From Cyclobacteriaceae bacterium (GTDB taxonomy: Bacteria; Bacteroidota; Bacteroidia; Cytophagales; Cyclobacteriaceae), in the NCBI GenBank assembly GCA_027067135.1, contig JAMOMJ010000261.1, forward strand, positions 1-37,284: a DNA stretch of 37,284 nucleotides, written 5' to 3'. The notes beneath the pieces were generated by a model. The model saw nothing but the letters and a program-made list of their open reading frames with translations. It ran no database searches and had not been told where the DNA came from. The translations under genes and the position numbers were made by a program. This document shows positions 1 to 8,466 of the stretch, piece after piece (the stretch's first letter is position 1; each line of letters starts with the position of its first letter).

Positions 1-1
1 A

Positions 2-637
2 ATTGCGAACCCTAATTGCTCAACTATTCAAATGGTGTTGGCACTCGCTCCATTACACCAAGCGTATAAAGTTAAACGAGTGGTGGTTTCTACTTATCAA
101 TCGGTAACTGGTACAGGTAAAGCTGCTGTTGACCAAATGAATAATGAACGCCAAGGGATTAAAGGCGAAATGGTGTACCCATACCCAATTGATAAAAATG
201 TAATTCCTCATATTGATGTATTTATGGAAAATGATTACACCAAAGAGGAAATGAAAATGGTAAATGAAACCAAGAAAATTTTTGGTGATGACTCAGTGTT
301 GGTAACGGCCACTGCCGTTCGTTTACCAGTAGTTGGAGGGCATGCAGAAGCCGTAAATGTGGAATTTGAAAGCGATTTTGAGATTGCTAAAGTGAAGGAG
401 CTGTTAGCTGATACCAGTGGGATTATTGTACAAGACAACCCTGCCAATAACGAATACCCGATGCCGTTATATGCACATGGTAAAGATGAGGTTTTTGTAG
501 GCCGTATTCGTAGAGATGAAACACAGCCAAACACTTTAAATATGTGGATAGTGGCTGATAATCTTAGAAAAGGTGCTGCTACAAATGCAGTTCAAATAGC
601 AGAACACTTAATTGCCAACTTATTGGTTCATGCTTAG
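2..637 (+). CDS. asd: Aspartate-semialdehyde dehydrogenase, C-terminal part (5' truncated by window start)
   Basis: Frame is open from the window edge: IANPNCSTIQMVLALAPLHQAYKVKRVVVSTYQSVTGTGKAAVDQM, the Asd active-site Cys motif; also VRLPVVGGHAEAVNVEFE and VGRIRRDE. Confidence 0.95.
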   Translation: MANPNCSTIQMVLALAPLHQAYKVKRVVVSTYQSVTGTGKAAVDQMNNERQGIKGEMVYPYPIDKNVIPHIDVFMENDYTKEEMKMVNETKKIFGDDSVLVTATAVRLPVVGGHAEAVNVEFESDFEIAKVKELLADTSGIIVQDNPANNEYPMPLYAHGKDEVFVGRIRRDETQPNTLNMWIVADNLRKGAATNAVQIAEHLIANLLVHA

Positions 638-1814
638 TAAACTGCTGCTACCTCAAGTAGTAGAATTTATTAAAGAGCAGGAAAAGAGTACGCTCAAACC
701 CACTGATTTTGATCGTCTTCTGTTTAATAAGTCGAAATATCCTCATATTCCAATGGAATTGGTGGTCGATCAATTGAGAGCACGACAAAAAGCAAAAATA
801 AAGCTTCCACAATGGTTTAATACAGAAGGGGTGATTTTTCCTCCTTTGTTATCGATGGAGCAATGCTCTTCTGAGCTTGCCGCTAAATACAAGTCGAGCC
901 TTGTGCAAGGAGGGTTAGCGATTGATTTAACAGGAGGGGCGGGGGTAGATACTTATTATCTGTCCAAAAAATTTCAACGAGTTATCTATGTTGATTTTAA
1001 TAAAGATTTAGCAGAAATAGCCGCTCATAATTTTAAAATACTAGGAGTAGAAAACATTGAGGTATTTAATGGGAAGAGCGAGGACTTTATCTCTCAATTT
1101 AGTAATAAAGTAGATTTAATTTATATTGACCCCGCTCGTAGAGATCAGCACAAAAAGTTGTTTCTTTTAGAGGATTGTTCCCCTAATATTCTTTCGCTAC
1201 AAGTTGTTTTACTACAAAAAGCGACTAAAGTTATTGTTAAGGCTTCCCCAATGTTAGATATTGCTAAAGGAATTGTACAGCTACAGAATGTTTCAGAAGT
1301 ACAAGTGGTTGGCATAAAAAATGAAGTTAAAGAACTTCTTTTTATTCAAGAGCAAAAAGTTTTTGAGCATATTGCTATCACAAGTATTGATTTGGGTCTC
1401 CATTATAAATTTACTGCAAATTATATATCTAACGTAGAAGTTCCCTTGTCAAGTATTTCTTCTTTTTTGTACGAGCCTAATGCTACTATTTTAAAATCTG
1501 GCAAATCGGACGAGCTAGCAACTAAGTTCAACCTTTCAAAATTGAATAGGAATACAAATCTTTATACTTCATTACAACTGAATAAAAAGTTTTTGGGGCG
1601 AAAGTTTCTGGTTGAAAAGGTGTTAAAATATGATAAAAGAGAAGTTCGATTACACCTAGCATCGAATCAAGCAAATATTGCCATTCGAAATTTTCCTGAT
1701 ACGGCTGAGGTCGTTCGAAAAAGACTTGGACTAAAACAAGGAGGAACAACCTATCTTTTTGGTGTTAGAGACAACAAAAATTTCCCCAAAATTGTAATTT
1801 GTAGTAAAATTTAA
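630..1814 (+). CDS. Class I SAM-dependent methyltransferase, THUMP-like / PG_1098-type
   Basis: LAIDLTGGAGVDTYYLSKKF (SAM motif I), VDLIYIDPARRD, ASPMLDI and C-terminal THUMP-like region. The ATG at 630 overlaps the asd stop, which is more likely than 612. Confidence 0.8.
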   Translation: MLSKLLLPQVVEFIKEQEKSTLKPTDFDRLLFNKSKYPHIPMELVVDQLRARQKAKIKLPQWFNTEGVIFPPLLSMEQCSSELAAKYKSSLVQGGLAIDLTGGAGVDTYYLSKKFQRVIYVDFNKDLAEIAAHNFKILGVENIEVFNGKSEDFISQFSNKVDLIYIDPARRDQHKKLFLLEDCSPNILSLQVVLLQKATKVIVKASPMLDIAKGIVQLQNVSEVQVVGIKNEVKELLFIQEQKVFEHIAITSIDLGLHYKFTANYISNVEVPLSSISSFLYEPNATILKSGKSDELATKFNLSKLNRNTNLYTSLQLNKKFLGRKFLVEKVLKYDKREVRLHLASNQANIAIRNFPDTAEVVRKRLGLKQGGTTYLFGVRDNKNFPKIVICSKI

Positions 1815-1927
1815 CTTGATATTATTCAATTTTCATTGGAGGAGAAGTATTATTGCAAATGGTTACCACTTAAATGCGTTAACCACCTATTAAAGAGGCT
1901 TGTTAAAACTCTTTTTTCTATTTAGTT

Positions 1928-2899
1928 ATGATGATCTACATATTATTTGTGGTCGGCTTCGTTATTTTAATTAAAGGAGCTGATTTGTTGGTTGACGGGG
2001 CTTCCTCTATTGGGAAAAGGCTCAATTTATCTAATATTATTATCGGGCTTACCATTGTTTCTTTTGGTACCTCTTTGCCCGAGCTTTTGGTAAATCTAGT
2101 GGCTAGTTTTAGCGGTAGCTCGCAATTAGCTATTGGTAATGTATTGGGTAGTAATATTGCCAATATATTATTAATTCTAGGTATTGCTGCTATAATAAGG
2201 CCTCTTCCTATTACAAAAAACACCTATTTTAGCGAAATACCCTTTTCGTTAATTGCTACCCTTTTGGTTGGGTTTTTAGCCAATGCAACCATTTTTAATG
2301 AGGCAGATCCAGCCGATGGCTTGCTTATATCTCGATATGATGGGATTGTTCTCCTCTTTTTCTTTTTTATGTTTTTGGCCTATGTGTATGTAGTTGCAAG
2401 GCAAAATAAGGAAGAAATTAGCGAAACTTCTGATATTGTTGTGATGTCAACAGGCAAATCGGTTATTTATATATTAATTGGAATGGTTGGATTGTTTTTT
2501 GGCGGACAGTGGGTGGTAGATGGTGCTATTCATTTAGCAACCATATTTGGTATGAGCCAGTCATTTATAGGGCTAACAATTGTGGCCATAGGTACTTCCT
2601 TGCCAGAACTTGTTACCTCTATTATTGCAGTACGCAAAAACAATACAGACATTGCCGTGGGTAATGCTGTGGGGTCTAATATTTTTAATTTATTATGGAT
2701 TTTAGGGCTTAGTGCCACTATAAAACCCTTGGCTTTTGAAGTGGTGAGTAACTCCGATATTTTTATGATTATTATCGCAAGTACCATGCTTATATTGGCT
2801 GTTATTGTTGGTAAACGAACGATTATTAGCCGATGGGAAGGCTTTTGGTTCTTTTTAGCCTATGTTGGGTATATGGTATTCTTGGTAATAAGAGGCTAA
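1928..2899 (+). CDS. Calcium/sodium antiporter (CaCA/YrbG family)
   Basis: Two internally repeated alpha motifs: GLTIVSFGTSLPELLVNLVAS...GNVLGSNIANILLILG and GLTIVAIGTSLPELVTSIIAV...GNAVGSNIFNLLWILG. Confidence 0.93.
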   Translation: MMIYILFVVGFVILIKGADLLVDGASSIGKRLNLSNIIIGLTIVSFGTSLPELLVNLVASFSGSSQLAIGNVLGSNIANILLILGIAAIIRPLPITKNTYFSEIPFSLIATLLVGFLANATIFNEADPADGLLISRYDGIVLLFFFFMFLAYVYVVARQNKEEISETSDIVVMSTGKSVIYILIGMVGLFFGGQWVVDGAIHLATIFGMSQSFIGLTIVAIGTSLPELVTSIIAVRKNNTDIAVGNAVGSNIFNLLWILGLSATIKPLAFEVVSNSDIFMIIIASTMLILAVIVGKRTIISRWEGFWFFLAYVGYMVFLVIRG

Positions 2900-3034
2900 T
2901 AATTTAGATTATCTTGTTTTTTGCATTTTGATTAAATGTGGACGAACGTGTACCAAAAATTAATAAACATTCTGAGTAAAAAAATACAGCAGAAACACCT
3001 GAATTTTTGCCATAAGAAAATATTCACTACAGGT

Positions 3035-4030
3035 CTAAAATACCTTATACTTCGATTTAGTAAGAATGTCTTTGGCACTTGGGTTGGCCATTAGCTCTTG
3101 CAAACTCACAGAAGGGTTATTTTTCATATAGGTGTTGGTAATATCCCAACCTACCCAAGAGCCTACTCTTCCTGGGCACTTCTCCCCAATTTCTGCAACG
3201 TTGGGTCGTTCATCCATATATTTTTGCTTATCGAAATGATTGGTGTTATACAGCAGTTCGTTATTGAGGAAATGATACCAAATAACATCTTTGTTTTCTT
3301 CTACATCAATAAGCTCTTGGCCACTATACCAAACCAATAAAGAGTCGGGAGCGCAAGGCATCATTTGCTTAGCAAAGTAGAATTTTTTGCCGTAATAAAT
3401 CATATCAGCTAACATGGTTTGGTCACTGGGGTCTTCTTTTAAAAAGTTGTTGGCATATAAAAGCATTACTGCTGGCACAATGTAGGCTTTGTCATAGCGA
3501 GGCAAAATATACTGAGGCACACCCGGAGGTTGATATTTAGCCCCTTTGCCCAAATAATATTCGAGTCCAATAATTATCTGGTCTTTCCCCACATACATTT
3601 CGCTACTGCCGAAACCAGTAATCATCGTTTTTATTTGTGGTGCCACAAAGCTTGGGTAATAATGTTTTATATAGCTGAAGGCTTCTTCAAACTCCTGTTG
3701 CAAATCACTAAAATCTCCATAAGCTGCAATGGTTTCGTTATACAGCGTATCTACATAAGGATTTTTAATTCGTTTGTAAAGTTCCATTGCTAAAATGGAA
3801 TCAGAAGGGTATTGTTGGCGACCTAAAAACTCATCGGCCATCACAGGGTGGGAAGTGATAAAAAACTCTACTTCTTGCACAGAGCTTAAACTGAATAACT
3901 CTTCCTCTAATCGCTCTATATTAACACTTACCTTATCGGCTTCCTCTAGTTCCGGAGCTTCAATACAGTTGCTATCTGGGGTGCAAGCCAAGCCAAAGGC
4001 TAATAGAATTAAGACGGAATAGTTTTTCAT
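3035..4030 (-). CDS. gldB: Gliding motility lipoprotein GldB
   Basis: Start at 4030 gives MKNYSVLILLAFGLACTPDSNC (lipobox). GldB-like body: ITGFGSSEMYVGKDQIIIGLEYYLGKGAKYQPPGVPQYILPRY and GRVGSWVGWDITNTYMKNNP. Confidence 0.88.
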   Translation of the reverse strand: MKNYSVLILLAFGLACTPDSNCIEAPELEEADKVSVNIERLEEELFSLSSVQEVEFFITSHPVMADEFLGRQQYPSDSILAMELYKRIKNPYVDTLYNETIAAYGDFSDLQQEFEEAFSYIKHYYPSFVAPQIKTMITGFGSSEMYVGKDQIIIGLEYYLGKGAKYQPPGVPQYILPRYDKAYIVPAVMLLYANNFLKEDPSDQTMLADMIYYGKKFYFAKQMMPCAPDSLLVWYSGQELIDVEENKDVIWYHFLNNELLYNTNHFDKQKYMDERPNVAEIGEKCPGRVGSWVGWDITNTYMKNNPSVSLQELMANPSAKDILTKSKYKVF

Positions 4031-4145
4031 AATTCTGTAAAAGTATATTAGAGGAATGTCATTCTGAATTATTTTAGAAACTATGTAAATGTTTAGAAAC
4101 CCTGAAACAAGTTCTGGAATGTTTGAAAAAAGCTTGAAAAGTAGC

Positions 4146-4226
4146 ACGTCATTCTGAACGAAGTGAAGAATCTCTATGATCAATGCATTAAAGATATGAG
4201 ATTCTTCACTTCGTTCAGAATGACGT
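4146..4226. repeat. REP/MITE-like palindromic element with perfect 29-bp arms
   Basis: acgtcattctgaacgaagtgaagaatctc (4146-4174) is the exact reverse complement of gagattcttcacttcgttcagaatgacgt (4198-4226), separated by 23 bp. Confidence 0.9.
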
Positions 4227-4258
4227 TAGTGTATTTTAGGCCACTAGTCAAAGTTTTT

Positions 4259-5809
4259 TTACTCCAACTTAATTTCTTCCTTCATCGAATTTAAGAACTG
4301 ATATTCTGTAACTGCTAACGAAGAATCTTCGATAATTTTTACCCACTTACCAAATTTTCTCCACCAGCTAAAACGGATAGAAAAAATACCTTTAGTAAAA
4401 TAGCTATATAAATAAGGGTGAAGCACCAATGATAATCCTTGCTCATTCTGGTTTTCCAGTAAATTTGCGAGTGCATCTTCAATTTGGTCAGAAATATTAA
4501 TGGACGCAGTGATGGTACCTGTACCGTTACACGTTGGGCAACTTTCAGCGGTTTTAATATCTACTTCTGGTCGTACCCTTTGACGGGTAATTTGCATCAA
4601 CCCAAATTTAGAAAGAGGCAAAATGGTGTATTTGGATCGGTCTCCATCCATTTCTTCTTTCATTTTTTGTTGAAGCAACCTTCGGTTTTCAACCCTACGT
4701 AAATCGATAAAATCAACCACGATAATACCGCCCATATCGCGCAGGCGTAGTTGACGTGCTACTTCTGCCGCAGCTTCCAAATTTACTGCAAGGGCAGTAG
4801 CTTCCTGGTCAACCTCACGGTTGCTCTTATTGCCACTATTAACATCAATTACGTGTAGCGCTTCGGTGTGTTCAATTATTAAATAACCACCGCCTTTAAT
4901 GCTTACCGATCGGCCAAACATGAGCTTAATCTGCTTCTCTAACCCAAGTGATTCAAAAAGTTTGACCTTTCCATTATAGTATTTTACAATGCCTTCTTTG
5001 TTGGGGGCAATTTGCCTGATATATGTTTGAATTTCATCAAACATACCCTTATCGTCCACCGTAATTTTATCGAAACTCTCGTTTAAAACGTCTCTTAAAA
5101 TAGAAGAAGTCTTACTGATTTCGCTTACAATTACATCACGTGGTTTAGCGGTTTTTAGCAGTTCCATTCCCGCTTTCCACTTTTGTACCAAAATATCAAG
5201 GTCGGTGTGGAGGTCGGCAACAGATTTACCTTCGGCAACGGTTCTAATAATTACCCCAAAATTTTCGGGCGTAATCGAGTTCATTAAGCGCATTAAGCGT
5301 TTTCGCTCATCGCTATTGCTAATTTTTTTAGATATGCTTACTGCCTTCGAAAAGGGAACAAGCACAATGTATCTTCCTGCTAGTGATAGCTCACAGGAGA
5401 GTCGGGGGCCTTTGGTAGATATAGGTTCTTTTACAACCTGAACAAGGATTTTTTGGTTTCGTGTTAAAACCTCAGAAATTTTACCGTGTTTATTAATGTC
5501 GGGTAAGATTTTGAAACCGCCCAATTCGGGCTTTGCATTTCTACTCTGAACCTGTTTTGTGTACTTGTTTAACGATTGTACTTTAGGTCCTAAATCGAGG
5601 TAATGAAGAAACGCATCTTTTTCGTAACCAACATCAATGAAAGCGGCATTTAATCCCGCAACCACTTTTTTTACAGTTCCTAAGTATATTTCACCTACTG
5701 TAAATTGACGACTGTCGTCTTCTCGATGGTATTCTAATAATCCTTTGTCCTTTAATAAGGCAATCCGACTTCCAGTTTGAGTAGCACTAATTACTAACTC
5801 ATTACTCAA
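4259..5809 (-). CDS. rng: Ribonuclease E/G family protein
   Basis: S1 domain (GEIYLGTVKKVVAGLNAAFIDVGYEKDAFLHYLDLGP), TKGPRLSCELSLAGRYIVLVPF, HVIDVNSGNKSNREVDQEATALAVNLEAAAEVARQLRLRDMGGIIVVDFIDL, zinc link CPTCNGTG. Confidence 0.96.
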   Translation of the reverse strand: MSNELVISATQTGSRIALLKDKGLLEYHREDDSRQFTVGEIYLGTVKKVVAGLNAAFIDVGYEKDAFLHYLDLGPKVQSLNKYTKQVQSRNAKPELGGFKILPDINKHGKISEVLTRNQKILVQVVKEPISTKGPRLSCELSLAGRYIVLVPFSKAVSISKKISNSDERKRLMRLMNSITPENFGVIIRTVAEGKSVADLHTDLDILVQKWKAGMELLKTAKPRDVIVSEISKTSSILRDVLNESFDKITVDDKGMFDEIQTYIRQIAPNKEGIVKYYNGKVKLFESLGLEKQIKLMFGRSVSIKGGGYLIIEHTEALHVIDVNSGNKSNREVDQEATALAVNLEAAAEVARQLRLRDMGGIIVVDFIDLRRVENRRLLQQKMKEEMDGDRSKYTILPLSKFGLMQITRQRVRPEVDIKTAESCPTCNGTGTITASINISDQIEDALANLLENQNEQGLSLVLHPYLYSYFTKGIFSIRFSWWRKFGKWVKIIEDSSLAVTEYQFLNSMKEEIKLE

Positions 5810-5848
5810 AATAATAGTCGTTTATGTTAATTTTATTAAACCAATAAA

Positions 5849-5886
5849 CGCTCTGCAGTACAGCCCAAAGGGTTAGCTACAGAGCG
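5849..5886 (-). terminator. Hairpin between the bS22-like gene and rng (possible weak terminator or processing site)
   Basis: Minus strand: CGCTCTG...CAGAGCG with an inner AACCCTTTGGGCT segment, followed by TTTATTGG. Confidence 0.4.
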
Positions 5887-5916
5887 AATACGTTTGTAGC
5901 AAATTGCTACGATACT

Positions 5917-6006
5917 CTACTTCTTCTTATGTCTGTTTTTTCTTAAACGCTTTTTACGTTTGTGAGTAGAAATCTTATGTCTTTTTCTTTTTTTACCGCA
6001 AGGCAT
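5917..6006 (-). CDS. 29-aa AURKAIP1/COX24-domain (bS22-like) ribosomal protein
   Basis: Reverse complement encodes MPCGKKRKRHKISTHKRKKRLRKNRHKKK* (90 nt). This very basic short protein is typical of Bacteroidota and below the ORF-track cutoff. Confidence 0.9.
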   Translation of the reverse strand: MPCGKKRKRHKISTHKRKKRLRKNRHKKK

Positions 6007-6062
6007 AATTTTGTTGTTTTCTGCTGATGGTTCATCGTGAAACACCAACTGTTGTTTATAAT

Positions 6063-6848
6063 TTATTTAATTTCATTCAGATAATCATCCACATTGGCTT
6101 CTACCTCTGCAGGGATTTCTAATAGTTTCAATCTTTCAAAAAGCATTTTGCCCTCTTTGGTATTGCCTGTTTTTATATTGGCAATGGCCAAATAATACAT
6201 TCCATTTATGTGAGTGCTGTCTGATTGAACCAATTTGCTTAAATACTCAGCAGCTTTTTCAAAATTATTGCCTTGAAAAAAGTGAATACCTAAGTTATAT
6301 AAGGCTTCTTGGTTAGCAGCATCAACAGTTAATATTTCTTGGAGTAATTGAGTAGCTTTATGTGCTTTATTATACGAATAATAAAGGTTGGCCAGAGCCA
6401 ATTTTCCTTTTTCTGATAATGAAATGGGTTCAACTTTCTCTAAACAAGCGATGGCTTTCAAGGCCATTTGCTGTTCTTCTTGTTCTCCAGAAGCGTTTTT
6501 AAATGCTTTATAATACATCAATCCGGCACTTTTCCAATTTTCCTCGTTCGGAAAACGGTTGGCAATCAGCTCTTTATAGCTAGCTGCACTATCGTACTGC
6601 CCTGCTTTAACATAGGAGGACGATAACCGGAGCGCAAAGTTAGAATAATTTTCGGAATTTGTTGATACAAACAAACTGTCTTTTAGCAATTTAATGCTTC
6701 CTATTTCTGGTGTTGCTTGATTAGCAAGGGCAATTTCATGCTCATTGACAGACTCAAAATGTTTATCTACAAACCAATAGGTATCAAAAAATAGAATAAC
6801 GGCAGCAATGCTTGCAGTTATTAGTATCGCTTTAAACCAAATACGCAT
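6063..6848 (-). CDS. Membrane-anchored tetratricopeptide repeat protein
   Basis: N-terminal TM segment (FKAILITASIAAVILFF) followed by TPR-like repeats (ALYNLGIHFFQGNNFEKAAEYLSKLVQ; GMYYLAIANIKTGNTKEGKMLFERL). Confidence 0.8.
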   Translation of the reverse strand: MRIWFKAILITASIAAVILFFDTYWFVDKHFESVNEHEIALANQATPEIGSIKLLKDSLFVSTNSENYSNFALRLSSSYVKAGQYDSAASYKELIANRFPNEENWKSAGLMYYKAFKNASGEQEEQQMALKAIACLEKVEPISLSEKGKLALANLYYSYNKAHKATQLLQEILTVDAANQEALYNLGIHFFQGNNFEKAAEYLSKLVQSDSTHINGMYYLAIANIKTGNTKEGKMLFERLKLLEIPAEVEANVDDYLNEIK

Positions 6849-6940
6849 CTAATAGAAAAATTTAGGCTGCAAAGATAGGAGAATTTGAGATTGTGAATAA
6901 TACGTGTTTAGGCTTAGATTGAAACAAGTGATAATGGCAT

Positions 6941-7510
6941 CTATTTCCATACAATATTTTGAGTTGTTGCGGATAAGCTATCCTTATTAGATTTAATTGC
7001 TAATATGGTAAACTCGTGTGTTTTGCTGAGTGGAGGTGTTCCAAACTTTAAATTTATTTCACCAACATCATTTGGAAAAAAATTCATTTCAGATAAAGTT
7101 TTTGAATAAACTGATCCATTTATAGCTCCTGTATTTGATCTGGTTATTGTTTCATATAGTACAATATCATTTAAAAGGCTTCCTGCAGGGTGTTCGCTAT
7201 CCCAATCGTTATTGCTTACTACTTGAATATTAGTGATATAATATTTTCTTCCAAGTTCCCCATTTTCCGTACATTTTTCAATCGCCAAGGATGATGTAAA
7301 AAAACCAATATTTAATTTGGCAACATTTTCAATAAGCGATTCATTTATACTCATCACAAAAGGTTGGTTCGTGATGATTGTCTCGTTTTGATATTCTAAA
7401 GAAATACCTTTAAAATCATAATAAGGATAAGGAACTTCGGGGCAGTTTAAACAGCCAACTAATGTTCCAATTATACTATAAACTAAAATTACGAAGCCTC
7501 CTTTTTTCAC
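6941..7510 (-). CDS. Hypothetical lipoprotein
   Basis: Lipoprotein signal MKKGGFVILVYSIIGTLVGC; no recognised domain. Confidence 0.65.
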   Translation of the reverse strand: MKKGGFVILVYSIIGTLVGCLNCPEVPYPYYDFKGISLEYQNETIITNQPFVMSINESLIENVAKLNIGFFTSSLAIEKCTENGELGRKYYITNIQVVSNNDWDSEHPAGSLLNDIVLYETITRSNTGAINGSVYSKTLSEMNFFPNDVGEINLKFGTPPLSKTHEFTILAIKSNKDSLSATTQNIVWK

Positions 7511-7626
7511 TTTGTTAAAATTTGAGAAGAGTACTAATTAAACGAAATAAATCCTAAGATAATATAAATTCAAGGACAAGCATGTAATACCCTTATGAAC
7601 CAGTGTTAAGTCAAAGCTTGGTTCGG

Positions 7627-8466
7627 CTAAAGTATGCTTGACTTGACACTAGGGCTTTTATCAAACAGCCGCTTAATATCCTGCCTTAGTAAATTAGAGA
7701 GTGTTTTATATAGTTCAGGGCTATAATCGAATAGTTTGTGTGGTTGCTCAAAGTATAGCTCAATGCTTACCGCAAAAAACTCATCTTCGTTTACCGAAGC
7801 ATATTGCCTGTAAATAGTTTCTCCTCCCTGCCCGTCTGGCAGGCGGGCATTTTTAATCTTGCTCATTTCGGCCTTGGCTAAGGCTTGCCATTTCTCCAAT
7901 TCTGCTCTGTCGAAAAAGGCATATTCTTCATTTTGAATTAGGTTTTCGAGCTTTAAGGCATGCGCCATTTCGTGCAGGCCTAAATTCATACCATCAGTGG
8001 GGTTGGCAAAACCCTCTACAAAATGTTGCCAACTAAGTACAATGGATTTGTAACGGGGGTTAACCTCTCCTTTATGATATTGCCGGTTAATGGTGGAGTA
8101 ATAATCATTGGGATAAATAAGTATTTTATCGAAATGCTTGAGCGTAATATCAGGTAGCCCGAAAGTTAGCTGCACTGCCGTGGCAGAAATTAAGGCTTTC
8201 ATTTCATCCGTTACCTCGTCTATATTTCTAGGGATAAATTCCTTGGTGAGAAGAAAATAGTTAACCTTTTGTTCAAATATAACTTTGCTTTTATCGGGCA
8301 GTTTTTGGTAGAACCTGTTATACTTTTCAATAGGCTCTTTATAATGAATGTGAAGTGCTCTTTTTGATCTCCACTTTACTAAAAGCCCGTCTAACCCATA
8401 AAACTTATGAGCCAGAATAACTACTGACACAATTATAAAAACATAAAAAATCACCACGCTGGGCAA
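7627..8466 (-). CDS. Zinc-dependent peptidase, MtfA family
   Basis: NLGLHEMAHALKLEN (HExxH) and EDEFFAVSIELYFEQPHKLFDYSPELY, characteristic of MtfA-like proteins. Confidence 0.87.
   Translation of the reverse strand: MPSVVIFYVFIIVSVVILAHKFYGLDGLLVKWRSKRALHIHYKEPIEKYNRFYQKLPDKSKVIFEQKVNYFLLTKEFIPRNIDEVTDEMKALISATAVQLTFGLPDITLKHFDKILIYPNDYYSTINRQYHKGEVNPRYKSIVLSWQHFVEGFANPTDGMNLGLHEMAHALKLENLIQNEEYAFFDRAELEKWQALAKAEMSKIKNARLPDGQGGETIYRQYASVNEDEFFAVSIELYFEQPHKLFDYSPELYKTLSNLLRQDIKRLFDKSPSVKSSIL
7824..7850 (-). repeat. Palindromic repeat carried in frame within the MtfA-like gene
   Basis: tgcccgtctggcaggcgggca (7829-7849) is a near-perfect palindrome, encoding ARLPDGQGG. Confidence 0.6.

Noticed and set aside
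4031-4183. N-terminal extension of the gldB ORF to 4183
   Set aside because: The extension translates the intergenic palindrome (EILHFVQND); the lipoprotein signal begins at 4030.
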